15,925 bases of DNA, taken from positions 1-15,925 of the forward strand of contig JAEZHO010000076.1 in assembly GCA_023416545.1 (NCBI GenBank), read 5' to 3'. Source of the stretch: Pseudomonadota bacterium (GTDB lineage Bacteria; Pseudomonadota; Alphaproteobacteria; Rhizobiales; Rhizobiaceae). This document shows, piece by piece, positions 1-7,500 of the stretch. Numbering within the stretch: position 1 is the stretch's first letter; each line of letters starts with the position of its first letter. The notes below the pieces were generated by a model. The model searched no databases and was not told the DNA's origin. It saw nothing but the letters and a program-made list of their open reading frames with translations. The position numbers were made by a program, and so were the translations under genes.

Positions 1-19
1 GGCAGTTCAAGGGGCATGA

Positions 20-379
20 TCATTCGCCTTGCGGGCGCCAGTGGCGGAGAAGGTGGAGCTTGTCGAGGAGTTCGGGCAGCGACGCCTGCGTCGTCTTCCA
101 GATGACGGCCGCGTCCAGGGTCAGATATCCGTGAGCCGCACGGTTCCGCATGCCGATAATCTGCTGCCATTCAATTTCCGGATGGTCGAGAAGCAAGTCC
201 GGATAATGACGTTCAAGACGTGTCACCGCCTCGCCTATGATGATGAGCGTCATCGCGACCGCCATCTGAGTCCGGGTGTCCTCGAGGAATGCTTCGTAAC
301 TCATTCCGCTCGTGAACTCGCGGGCCTCCTGCGCGGCATGCTCCATCTGTTCGAGATAGACCTGAAGGCGCTCGGTCAT
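20..379 (-). CDS. hepT: HepT-like toxin (HEPN RNase family, DUF86)
   Basis: This 119-residue protein belongs to the HepT/DUF86 branch of the HEPN ribonucleases, the toxin half of MntA-HepT systems. The family's catalytic RX4HXY signature is intact as R78-N-R-A-A-H83-G-Y85. In characterised pairs the partner nucleotidyltransferase silences the toxin by adding AMP to the tyrosine of this motif, and that tyrosine is present (Y85). The length is typical and the protein is predicted to be all-helical and cytoplasmic. Its start codon overlaps the stop of the upstream mntA copy in an ATGA (376-379), so the two are translationally coupled. It is probably a functional toxin, since I see no frameshift or missing motif. 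The RNA target cannot be told from sequence. Confidence 0.9.
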   Translation of the reverse strand: MTERLQVYLEQMEHAAQEAREFTSGMSYEAFLEDTRTQMAVAMTLIIIGEAVTRLERHYPDLLLDHPEIEWQQIIGMRNRAAHGYLTLDAAVIWKTTQASLPELLDKLHLLRHWRPQGE

Positions 380-669
380 ATGACCTTCGCTTCAGCGAGG
401 ACGCGGCTGCGGATACGCTCGGGCAGTTCTCCCGGCGTCCGGAGATCCACCTTCACGCCTTCCATGATCGTCGTAAGCTCGAAATGCAATCCGCCCAACG
501 TGAATAGGGTAGAGCCCGGAAGCGCATCGACGAGGATGTCCAGGTCGCTGCCCTCCTTGTCCTCTCCCCGCGCCACGGACCCGAAGACGCGCGGGTTCGC
601 CGCGTTGAAGCGCTTCGTCGCTTCGCGGATCGCTTCCCGGTTCTTCTCCAGCACCTCGGACGGTCTCAT
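376..669 (-). CDS. mntA: MntA-like minimal nucleotidyltransferase antitoxin, copy 1
   Basis: This 97-residue minimal nucleotidyltransferase carries the polymerase-beta-type signature: G30-S-V-A-R-G, then S41-D42-L-D44, and the third metal-binding carboxylate D75 in KVDLRTPG. All three acidic residues needed for two-metal catalysis are present. It is the expected AMP-transferring antitoxin of the adjacent HepT, to which it is coupled by an ATGA overlap. The start is supported by GAGGAG six bases upstream of ATG and by alignment with copy 2, which begins the same way (M-R/K-PSEVLEKNREAIRE). Its 5' end shares an identical 42-bp block with copy 2, so the two are clear paralogues. The pair probably forms a self-contained toxin-antitoxin module. 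Confidence 0.9.
   Translation of the reverse strand: MRPSEVLEKNREAIREATKRFNAANPRVFGSVARGEDKEGSDLDILVDALPGSTLFTLGGLHFELTTIMEGVKVDLRTPGELPERIRSRVLAEAKVI
623..664. repeat. 42-bp direct repeat, copy 1 (in mntA copy 1)
   Basis: This 42-base block is identical to 1019-1060. It covers the first codons of mntA copy 1, and only one base differs (665 against 1061) before both reach the start codon. Third positions are conserved too, which points to recent duplication or gene conversion rather than protein-level selection alone. Confidence 0.9.
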
Positions 670-689
670 GACGAACTCCTCGCAGTGAG

Positions 690-718
690 ACTATAGGCGA
701 CTGGTCCGGAGGTGGGAA
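690..718 (-). promoter_or_regulatory. Possible promoter of mntA copy 1 - hepT
   Basis: On the minus strand a TATAGT hexamer (690-695) lies about 20 bases before the mntA start, with a weak TTCCCA (713-718) 17 bases further upstream. A similar CCTATA box precedes mntA copy 2, which suggests an inherited promoter element. The -35 match is poor, so this is tentative. Confidence 0.25.
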
Positions 719-736
719 GGAGCCATCCGCCGGTGA

Positions 737-778
737 TCACTCGCCCTGCGAATAAGCCTCGAGGCGCTCGTCACTCAT
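737..778 (-). pseudogene. hepT stub: internal-deletion remnant (13 codons)
   Basis: A tiny reading frame, MSDERLEAYSQGE-stop, begins in an ATGA overlap (775-778) with the stop of mntA copy 2. This is exactly how the intact hepT at 20-379 begins on mntA copy 1. Its first residues match the intact HepT N-terminus (ERLEAY against ERLQVY). Its last codons match the intact C-terminus (CAG GGC GAG TGA TCA against CAA GGC GAA TGA TCA, including three bases past the stop). About 100 codons between these ends are missing, including the whole RX4HXY active site. The simplest reading is an in-frame internal deletion of a second hepT gene. The stub cannot be a toxin. Whether it is translated is unknown. 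Confidence 0.72.
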
Positions 779-1065
779 ATGGCGACTGCTTCATTGACGA
801 TGCGTGCTCGCTCGGCGGGCGGGAAATCGCCCGGGACGCTGACCTCGACGCGGATGCCGAGCGCCTCGGAGAGATCGCCTTCGAGCCCGCCGAGTGTCAG
901 CAGACTGGTATCCTGCGACGGGTCGACGAGGATATCGAGATCGCTGTCCGGCCTGTCCTCTCCCCGTGCGACCGAACCGAATACCCGTGGGTTCTTCAGG
1001 CGACGTCGCGCCACGATCTCGCGGATCGCTTCCCGGTTCTTCTCCAGCACCTCGGACGGTTTCAT
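775..1065 (-). CDS. MntA-like minimal nucleotidyltransferase, orphan copy 2
   Basis: This 96-residue paralogue of the MntA at 376-669 has the signature G30-S-V-A-R-G followed by S41-D42-L-D44. At the third metal-ligand position, where copy 1 has aspartate (KVDLRTPG), it has glutamate (E74 in RVEVSVPG). ATG 1065 is preferred over an in-frame GTG at 1074 because GAGGTG lies just upstream of it and copy 1 starts at the same alignment point. Its partner toxin gene survives only as the stub at 737-778, so it appears to be an orphan antitoxin. It lies 57 bases downstream of uraD on the same strand but probably belongs to the toxin-antitoxin island, not to purine catabolism. Activity may be reduced by the D-to-E change, though this is inference. 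Confidence 0.82.
   Translation of the reverse strand: MKPSEVLEKNREAIREIVARRRLKNPRVFGSVARGEDRPDSDLDILVDPSQDTSLLTLGGLEGDLSEALGIRVEVSVPGDFPPAERARIVNEAVAI
1019..1060. repeat. 42-bp direct repeat, copy 2 (in mntA copy 2)
   Basis: Identical over 42 bases to 623-664 and 396 bases away in the same orientation. It encodes the conserved N-terminal segment of mntA copy 2. Repeats of this length at such spacing could recombine, so the locus may be prone to duplication or loss. Confidence 0.9.
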
Positions 1066-1089
1066 CGGGCTCACCTCGACATCCCGGTC

Positions 1090-1118
1090 AATATAGGGGC
1101 AGCGACCCGTTCGGCAAA
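1090..1118 (-). promoter_or_regulatory. Possible promoter of mntA copy 2
   Basis: On the minus strand TATATT (1090-1095) is separated by 17 bases from TTTGCC (1113-1118), inside the short uraD-mntA gap, with the start codon 24 bases downstream. The -10 box resembles that before mntA copy 1. This would let the gene be expressed independently of puuE-uraD. The -35 match is moderate. Confidence 0.3.
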
Positions 1119-1122
1119 GCGC

Positions 1123-1620
1123 TCATCCTTCCGGCAAAAGGGCGGCGAGGCGAAGGCCGGCGATCCGCTCCACCTGGGCGCAGGCGGTTTCGAATTCCTC
1201 GCCGGCGCTGTTGCCGATCCGGACCTCGAAGGCGGCGAGGATGTCGTCCTTGCCGAGCCCCTTCACGGCGATGATGAAGGGAAAGCCGAATTTCTGCGTA
1301 TAGGCGTCGTTGAGTTCGGTGAAGCGGGCATGCTCCTGCGGGTTCAGCCGGTCGAGGCCGGCGCCCGCCTGTTCGTTGCGGCTCTCCTCGGTCAGCTCCC
1401 CGGCGATGGCAAGCCTGCCTGCCAGATCCGGGTGGGCGCGAAGCACGCCGAGCCGTTCCTCGCCGGACGCCGCGCGGAAGACCGAGACCATGGCCTGGTG
1501 AACGCCCCTTGCCGTCAGCGGCACGAAGACGAGGCCCCGGTCATAGGCCCGCTCGGCGATGAAGGGCGAATGCTCGAAGACGCCGCCGAAGCGGGCGATG
1601 AAATCCTCGCGGGCGCTCAT
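1123..1620 (-). CDS. uraD: OHCU decarboxylase (UraD)
   Basis: This 165-residue protein is 2-oxo-4-hydroxy-4-carboxy-5-ureidoimidazoline decarboxylase. It turns the unstable product of urate oxidation and hydrolysis into (S)-allantoin, keeping the stereochemistry needed downstream. Family hallmarks are visible: the catalytic histidine in R61-A-H63-P-D-L-A, the SRNEQAGAGLD segment, and the C-terminal LNDAY..KFGFPFIIAVKG block. Length matches single-domain bacterial UraD. It follows puuE with an ATGA overlap (1617-1620), so the two are co-translated. The enzyme acts immediately before PuuE in the pathway, which supports both assignments. No urate oxidase or hydroxyisourate hydrolase gene is in this window. 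The protein is expected to be cytoplasmic. Confidence 0.95.
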   Translation of the reverse strand: MSAREDFIARFGGVFEHSPFIAERAYDRGLVFVPLTARGVHQAMVSVFRAASGEERLGVLRAHPDLAGRLAIAGELTEESRNEQAGAGLDRLNPQEHARFTELNDAYTQKFGFPFIIAVKGLGKDDILAAFEVRIGNSAGEEFETACAQVERIAGLRLAALLPEG

Positions 1621-2543
1621 GCGACGTCTCCCGGCTGGTGATGGGCGTGCCAGTGGCGGGCGATCTCGATCCGCTGCGGGATCCAGACCTTGTCGTGGGA
1701 CAGCACGTATTCGATGAAGCGCCGCAGCGCGGCGGCGCGGCCGGGACGTCCGACGAGGCGGCAGTGCAGGCCGACCGACAGCATCTTCGGCGCCCCCTCC
1801 TGCCCTTCCCGGTAGAGCACGTCGAACGCGTCCTTCAGGTAGGTGAAGAACTGGTCGCCGGAATTAAACCCCTGCGGCGTGGCAAACCGCATGTCGTTCG
1901 TCTCCAGCGTATAGGGGATGATCAGGAACGGCCTGCCGCCCGCGCCCGGCACCCAGTAGGGCAGGTCGTCGGCGTATGAATCGGACGAGTAGAGGAAGCC
2001 GCCCTCCTCCATGACGAGCCGCAGCGTATTGCCCGATGGCTTGCCCTGGTACATGCCGTAGGGGCGCTCGCCGGTAAGTTCGGTGTGCAGGCGCACGGCC
2101 TCGCGGATGTGCTCGCGCTCCTTCTCCTCGGGGAAATCCTTGTATTCCAGCCAGCGGTAGCCGTGGCTGGCGATCTCCCAGCCCGCTTCCTTCATGGCCG
2201 CGACCGCTTCCGGGTTGCGGGCCATGGCGAGCGTCACGCCGTAGACCGTGGTCTGCACCTTGAGTTCGGTGAACATGCGCCACAGCCGCCAGAAACCGGC
2301 GCGCGAACCGTATTCGTAGATCGATTCCATGTTGAGGTTGCGCTGGCCGGACCAGGGCTGCGCGCCGACGATCTCCGACAGGAGCGATTCGGAGGCCGGA
2401 TCGCCGTCGAGGATCGAGCTTTCGCCGCCTTCCTCGTAGTTGATGACGAACTGGACGGCGACATGGGCACCGCCCGGCCATTTGGGATCGGGAGTATGGC
2501 GGCCGTAACCGACCAGATTGCGCGGGTAATCCTTCGACGACAT
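1617..2543 (-). CDS. puuE: Allantoinase PuuE (polysaccharide-deacetylase fold)
   Basis: PuuE-type allantoinase hydrolyses the (S)-allantoin made by UraD to allantoate. It is unrelated to the amidohydrolase-type allantoinases. The 308-residue length and landmark segments fit the family: FVINYEEGGE (about 32-41), NMESIYEYGSRAGFWRLWRMF (about 71-91), S126-H-G-Y-R-W-LEY, the GMYQGKPSGNTLRL and SSDSYADDLPYWV region, and LETNDMRFATPQGFNSGDQF. ATG 2543 is preferred over TTG 2546 because AAGGTG lies five bases before it. It is the first gene of a two-gene unit and overlaps uraD by four bases. The order is the reverse of the biochemical steps, which is common in rhizobial purine clusters. Expression control cannot be read from the 87-base upstream gap. 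Confidence 0.94.
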   Translation of the reverse strand: MSSKDYPRNLVGYGRHTPDPKWPGGAHVAVQFVINYEEGGESSILDGDPASESLLSEIVGAQPWSGQRNLNMESIYEYGSRAGFWRLWRMFTELKVQTTVYGVTLAMARNPEAVAAMKEAGWEIASHGYRWLEYKDFPEEKEREHIREAVRLHTELTGERPYGMYQGKPSGNTLRLVMEEGGFLYSSDSYADDLPYWVPGAGGRPFLIIPYTLETNDMRFATPQGFNSGDQFFTYLKDAFDVLYREGQEGAPKMLSVGLHCRLVGRPGRAAALRRFIEYVLSHDKVWIPQRIEIARHWHAHHQPGDVA

Positions 2544-2630
2544 CAAATCACCTTGTGAAAACGAAACGCGACGGTAGCCACCCCTCCGCCCGCTGTCGAG
2601 AGGCGGGAGCGCCGGCCGTCGCGGGCGGGG

Positions 2631-3815
2631 TCAGGCGCGTGCGAGCCGCAGGTGATCGGCAAGCACGAAGCAGGGCGGCACCGTCATCGGATCGCCGGCG
2701 ACCGCGGCAAGGGCGGCATCCGCAAGCCGGTGCGCGAGGCCGAAACTGACCTTGAACCCGCCCGTCAGCGCGACGAGGGACGGATGATCCGGATGCGGCC
2801 CGACCATGGGTTCGCGGCCGATCGCCTTCGGGCGGAGCCCCGCCCAGCGTTCGACGACCTCGGCGCGCTCGAGGGCCGGCACCAGCTCTCGGGCCCGGGC
2901 GAGAACGTCCTCGAGCTTCTGGTCGGTGGCGGCGGCATCGGCGAATTCCTCCTCGCTCGTGCTGCCGATCGCGACCGTCCCGTCGTCATGTGGCACGACA
3001 TAGAGGCCGTTGAGGAAGAGAACCGGCGCGGCCGGATCGATATCTGCCCGGAGCAGCGCCGCCTGCCCCTTGACCGGGCGTCCGAGCGGAAGGTGCGACG
3101 CCGGCTCGATTGCCTGCAGGAGCGGAAACGAACGGTGACCGGCGGCAATGATGCAGTGGCCGAAGGAAACGGTCCGGCCGCCCGCTAGATGCACCAGCCG
3201 CCTGTCCGGATCGATCCGTTCGGCGGCGGCATTCTCGATGACCCGCACATGGTCCGACAGGTCGATCCGGGCCCGAAGTGCAGCCGTCAGAAGCCGCGGC
3301 GAGACGCGCCCGGAAAGCGTTTCGTGGACGAGCCCCGCCTCGCAGGCGGCAGCGTCGGGCCATCCGGCATCGAGCGGGGCGTCCAGGACCGTCCAGCCGA
3401 AGCTTCGGTCGGCCGTGACCCAGTTGCGGCCCGCTTCCTCGCCGTTCCGGAGCGCGATGTCGCGCAGGTGGGGCTTCGGCAGCGGAATGAGACGGCCGGA
3501 GCGCCGGTAGCCGGTCGAAAGGCCGGTCTCCGATTGAAGCCGCGCGACCTCCTCTTCCAGAGAGACGAGCGCTTCGAGCTGGAATTGCTTCCTGTCGTTC
3601 CAGCGGTCCGGCGTATGGGGCATCAGCGCGCCGAGGAGCCCGCCGCTCGCCCCGCCGCCGGTTCGCCCGGCATCGACAAGCAGCGTCCGGACGCCGAGCC
3701 TTGCCGCCTTGACACCGGCCCACAGCCCCATGACCCCGCCGCCGAGGATGACGAGGTCGGCGGAAGCGGGAAGCGATTGACCGGCCCGGCCGGCGGGATT
3801 ATCGGCATTGGCCAT
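2631..3815 (-). CDS. FAD-dependent oxidoreductase (DAO family), possible MnmC(o)-like oxidase
   Basis: This 394-residue flavoprotein is of the D-amino-acid oxidase/glycine oxidase family. An N-terminal dinucleotide-binding motif is present (G25-G-G-V-M-G30 with the acidic VDAG after strand 2), followed by GASGGLLGALMPH (55-67). The latter resembles the ASGNRQGALYP block in the oxidase half of E. coli MnmC. The C-terminal FAD-closing region reads GLRPKAIGREPMVGPHP and is followed by TGGFKVSFGLAHRLAD. The gene starts on the same CATG as mnmD, pointing the other way. Because MnmC fuses exactly these two activities, a role in demodifying cmnm5(s2)U in tRNA is plausible. A small-molecule amine or amino-acid oxidase (ThiO, DadA-like) remains equally possible. 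No signal peptide is seen. No good ribosome binding site precedes the start. Confidence 0.8.
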   Translation of the reverse strand: MANADNPAGRAGQSLPASADLVILGGGVMGLWAGVKAARLGVRTLLVDAGRTGGGASGGLLGALMPHTPDRWNDRKQFQLEALVSLEEEVARLQSETGLSTGYRRSGRLIPLPKPHLRDIALRNGEEAGRNWVTADRSFGWTVLDAPLDAGWPDAAACEAGLVHETLSGRVSPRLLTAALRARIDLSDHVRVIENAAAERIDPDRRLVHLAGGRTVSFGHCIIAAGHRSFPLLQAIEPASHLPLGRPVKGQAALLRADIDPAAPVLFLNGLYVVPHDDGTVAIGSTSEEEFADAAATDQKLEDVLARARELVPALERAEVVERWAGLRPKAIGREPMVGPHPDHPSLVALTGGFKVSFGLAHRLADAALAAVAGDPMTVPPCFVLADHLRLARA

Positions 3816-4518
3816 GAGCGACGAGATTTCCAGGACAGATGGCGGGAGCCTTCAGTGGCACGAGGGCGATATGCCCTTTTCCACCCAGTTTGGCGACCAC
3901 TTTTATTGCCGCAGCGACGGCCGGCTGGAATGCGGCCACGTCTTCCTCGCCGGCAACGGCCTGCCGGAACGCTGGCAGGCGGGAGGCGATTTCCTGATCG
4001 GCGAACTCGGCTTCGGCACCGGGCTCAATTTCTGCGAGACGTGGCGGCAGTGGAAGATCGCGCGCCGTCCCGGCTCGACCCTGCATTTCATGTCGTTCGA
4101 ACTCTATCCCATGGAGGCGCCGCAGATCGACCGGGCCCTGTCGCACTGGCCGGAGATCGACGCCGAGCGGCGGGCGCTGGTGGCCGCATGGCCGTTGGCG
4201 CCGCAGGGCAAGGTGGAGATCGAGGCGGATGCGCAGACGCGGCTGACCGTGGTCGTCGGACCGGCAATGCAGGGCGTGACCGCCGCGCCCGACCACTTCG
4301 ACGCCTGGTATCTCGACGGCTTCGCGCCGTCGCGCAATCCGGACATGTGGTCGGCGGAACTGATGCAGGCCGTGCATGACCACACCGTCGGGGGCGGCAG
4401 CTTCGCCACCTATGCCGCCGCCGGCTTCGTGCGGCGCAATCTCCAGGCCGCGGGCTTTGCCGTCGAGCGCCGGCCGGGCTTCGCCGGCAAGCGCGAGATG
4501 CTCTGCGGCAGGAGATAG
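3814..4518 (+). CDS. mnmD: tRNA (mnm5s2U34) methyltransferase MnmD
   Basis: A free-standing SAM-dependent methyltransferase of the DUF752/MnmD family, equivalent to the methyltransferase half of E. coli MnmC, which completes mnm5(s2)U at wobble position 34. About 234 residues long. Diagnostic blocks are LQWHEGDMPFSTQFGDHFY near the N-terminus, the SAM loop IGELGFGTGLNFCETW, the acidic motif WYLDGFAPSRNPDMW, and the C-terminal block GGSFATYAAAGFVRRNLQAAGF, followed by PGFAGKREML. ATG 3814 is preferred over TTG 3808, and neither has a strong ribosome binding site. The start codon shares its CATG with the divergent FAD oxidoreductase gene, so each promoter must sit inside the other's coding region. 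It converges with the kinase gene downstream. The assignment is firm; which nm5U precursor it acts on is not visible. Confidence 0.93.
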   Translation: MSDEISRTDGGSLQWHEGDMPFSTQFGDHFYCRSDGRLECGHVFLAGNGLPERWQAGGDFLIGELGFGTGLNFCETWRQWKIARRPGSTLHFMSFELYPMEAPQIDRALSHWPEIDAERRALVAAWPLAPQGKVEIEADAQTRLTVVVGPAMQGVTAAPDHFDAWYLDGFAPSRNPDMWSAELMQAVHDHTVGGGSFATYAAAGFVRRNLQAAGFAVERRPGFAGKREMLCGRR

Positions 4519-4530
4519 GGAGGCGGCGCG

Positions 4531-4547
4531 GGGCGCACCGTGCGCCC
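4531..4547. other. GC-rich hairpin between convergent genes
   Basis: Perfect 7-base arms GGGCGCA / TGCGCCC enclose a 3-base loop in the 49-base gap between the mnmD and kinase stop codons. There is no T-tract on either strand, so it may be a weak or Rho-assisted bidirectional end rather than a classic terminator. Confidence 0.35.
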
Positions 4548-4567
4548 GCAGGCAGCTGAGGAGCGCC

Positions 4568-7500
4568 TCAACCGGCAGAGGCCGAGGTGGCGCTCTCTCC
4601 CAGCCAGGCCTTGATCTTCTGCTCCAGCAGTTCCGGGCTGATCGGCTTCGACATGTAGTCGTCCATGCCGGCGGCGAGGCAGAGTTCCTTGTCGCTTTCC
4701 AGCGCATGCGCGGTCACGCCGATGATCGGCACGTGGCCGCCGAGTTCTTTTTCCAGCTCGCGGATCTTCTGCGTCGCCTGATGGCCATTCATGACCGGCA
4801 TGGAGACGTCCATGAGGATCAGCGACGGGTCCTTTGCCTGCCAGGCCTCGACGGCCTTGGCGCCGTTTTCGACGATCTCGAACCGCCAGCCCGTCCCCTG
4901 CAGGATCTGCGTGAAGACGATCTGGTTGACCTCGTTGTCCTCCGCGACGAGCACGTCGAGGGCGGGAAGGGAACGGACGACCGGCGTGGATTCCGCGTCG
5001 TCCGGCTGGGCAGGCCGCGGCACCGCAGGAGGCTGTGCGGCAACGGCGGCAGGCTCGGTGCGGCGCTTCATGCGTACGGACCGCACGACGTCGATGATCG
5101 TGGCGCGCAGGAGGTTGGCGCGCGCCGGTTTCATCAGGTGCGCCTGGATGTTCAGTTCGGTGAAGAGGTTCTCGTCGCCCGCCATGTCCATGGAGGTGAG
5201 GAAGATGATGCCGAGGTCGTCGAACCTGCGGTCGGCGCGGATGTGGCGAGCGGCATCCACCCCGTTCATCTCGGGCATGTGATAGTCGAGCACGACGGCA
5301 TCGATGACGAGCCCGAGGCGGGACGCCTCGCGCATGAAGGCCAGACCCTCGGCCCCGCCCTCGGCCGCCACCGTGTCGAAACCCCACATGGTCAGCTGCT
5401 CGGTGAGGATGCGGCGGTTGACGGAATTGTCGTCGATCACCAGCACCCGCGCGCCGGCGGTGTTGACCGGCAGCACCGTGTTCGTGCCGCGCTCGCTGAC
5501 GACCGGGAACGGCAGGTGGACGGTGAAGACCGATCCCCTGCCCACCTCGCTCGTCACCTCGATATGGCCGCCGAAGAGCTCGACCAGGCCGGCGGTGATG
5601 GCAAGCCCCAGCCCCGTCCCCTCGTGCCGGCGGGTGGAAGAGGCGTCGACCTGCGAGAATTTCTCGAAGACCGATCTCAGCTTCTCCTCGGGGATTCCGA
5701 GCCCGGTATCCTCGATCCGCACCGTCAGCATCATGTCCGTCTCGCTGAGCGGCGACGAGTGCAGGTCGATGAAGACGTGGCCCTTCTCGGTGAACTTCAC
5801 CGCATTGCCGACGAGGTTGGTGATGATCTGGCGGAAGCGCCCGGCATCGCCGAGCACGGTCTCCTTCACCGAGGCGTCGCCGCGGACGATGAGCTCGATA
5901 TCCTTCTCCGCCGCCGAAGAGGACAGGAGCGTCGCCACGTCCTCGATCGCCTCGACCGGGTCGAACGCCGCCTTGCGCAGCTTCATCTGGCCGGCATCGA
6001 TCTTGGAGAAGTCGAGGATGTCGTTGATGATCGTCAGGAGCGCATTGCCGGACTTGACGATGATGTCGATGAAGGTCTTCTGCCGGGTATCGAGATCGGA
6101 TTTGGCCAGCAGTTCCGCCATGCCGAGAACGCCGTTCATCGGCGTGCGGATCTCGTGGCTCATGTTGGCGAGGAATTCCGACTTGGCGCGGTCGGCGGCC
6201 TCGGCACGCTCGACGAGGCGCGTAAGCTCGGCCTCGCGCTCCTTCACCTCGGTGACATCGGTGAAGACCGCAAGCCAGTGCTCGTCGCCGCTGAGATTGG
6301 CCTCGACATTGACCCACTTGCGTCCCTCGATGCGGAAGGTCGCCTGCACGGAATTTCCCTGCGCGACATTCTCCTCCCAGAGGCGCAGCGTTTCCATCGC
6401 CTCGTCGGTCGGGCCGAGATCGCCGCGCTTCACGCAGTAGCGGAAGACGTCGCGCCAGAGCGACCCCGGCGCACCGAGGCTTTCGGGGATTTCCAGCATC
6501 GCCGCAAGCGACGCGTTGGAGAACATGATCGTGCCGTCATGCAGGATCAGCAGGCCCTGCGACATCGCCCCGGTCGCCTCGCGCATCAGCGCGCCCTGGC
6601 GGTCGAGCGCCCGCTGCGCCGCGCGCACTTCCTCGTCGCGTTTGCGGATCGCGGTGATGTCCGTATAGGTGAGCAGCAGCTTGTCGCCGGACAGTTTTGT
6701 GCCGGAGATGAGGATGACGCGGCCATTGGCGCTGCGCACCTCGATCGGCGGCCGTTCGCCGTCCTTCATCAGGTCGGCGATCCGCTCGGCGTAGATTTCC
6801 TCGAAGCTCTTGTCGATGCCGCGATAGATGCCGTTGTCGTAATTGACCTTCAGGAAATCCCGGTAGGGCCGGCCGACGAGATCGAACTGCTCGCCCGCGT
6901 CCCAGAAGCCGTAGAAGGCGGGATTCGCGGATTCGAACACCATGTCCCTGTCGAGGATGCCGATGCCGACGGGGATGCTGTGCAGCATCGTCTGCATGTC
7001 CTCCCGGAGCTTCTCGGCATGCTCCTTGGCTTCCTTGTATGGCGATATGTCGGTGATCGAGCCGACGAGATGCGGCTTGCCGTCGGTATCCATGACCCGC
7101 ATCTGCCGGGTGATGACCGGGATGACACGGCCGTCGGGGAAACTCTTGTCCTCGGCCTTTTCGACGATCTCGCCATCGGCCAGGATGCGGTCGTTCTCGA
7201 TCTGGCTGCGCTCGGCCTTCCAGGGGAACATGTCGGCGTCGGTCCGGCCGAGGATGTTCTCGCGCCTGTCGCCGAACATCCGCTCGTAGGCGGCGTTGAC
7301 GAATTCGAGCCGCTGCTCGCTGTCGCGCATGAAGACCGCGACGGGCAGATCCTCGAGGACGGCGCGAAGGATCTCCGTCTCGCCGATGTTCTTGCGCAGG
7401 AGGTGTTCCTGCTCCTTGAAGTCGCTGACGTCGGACCGCAGCGTGATGACGAGGCCGTTGTCGAGGCGCTTGTTGACGCTCTTCAGCCAGCGTCCGTCCG

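Noticed and set aside
712..1641. 309-residue plus-strand frame across the toxin-antitoxin and uraD region
   Set aside because: It runs antisense to two genes with clear family motifs and has no domain of its own.
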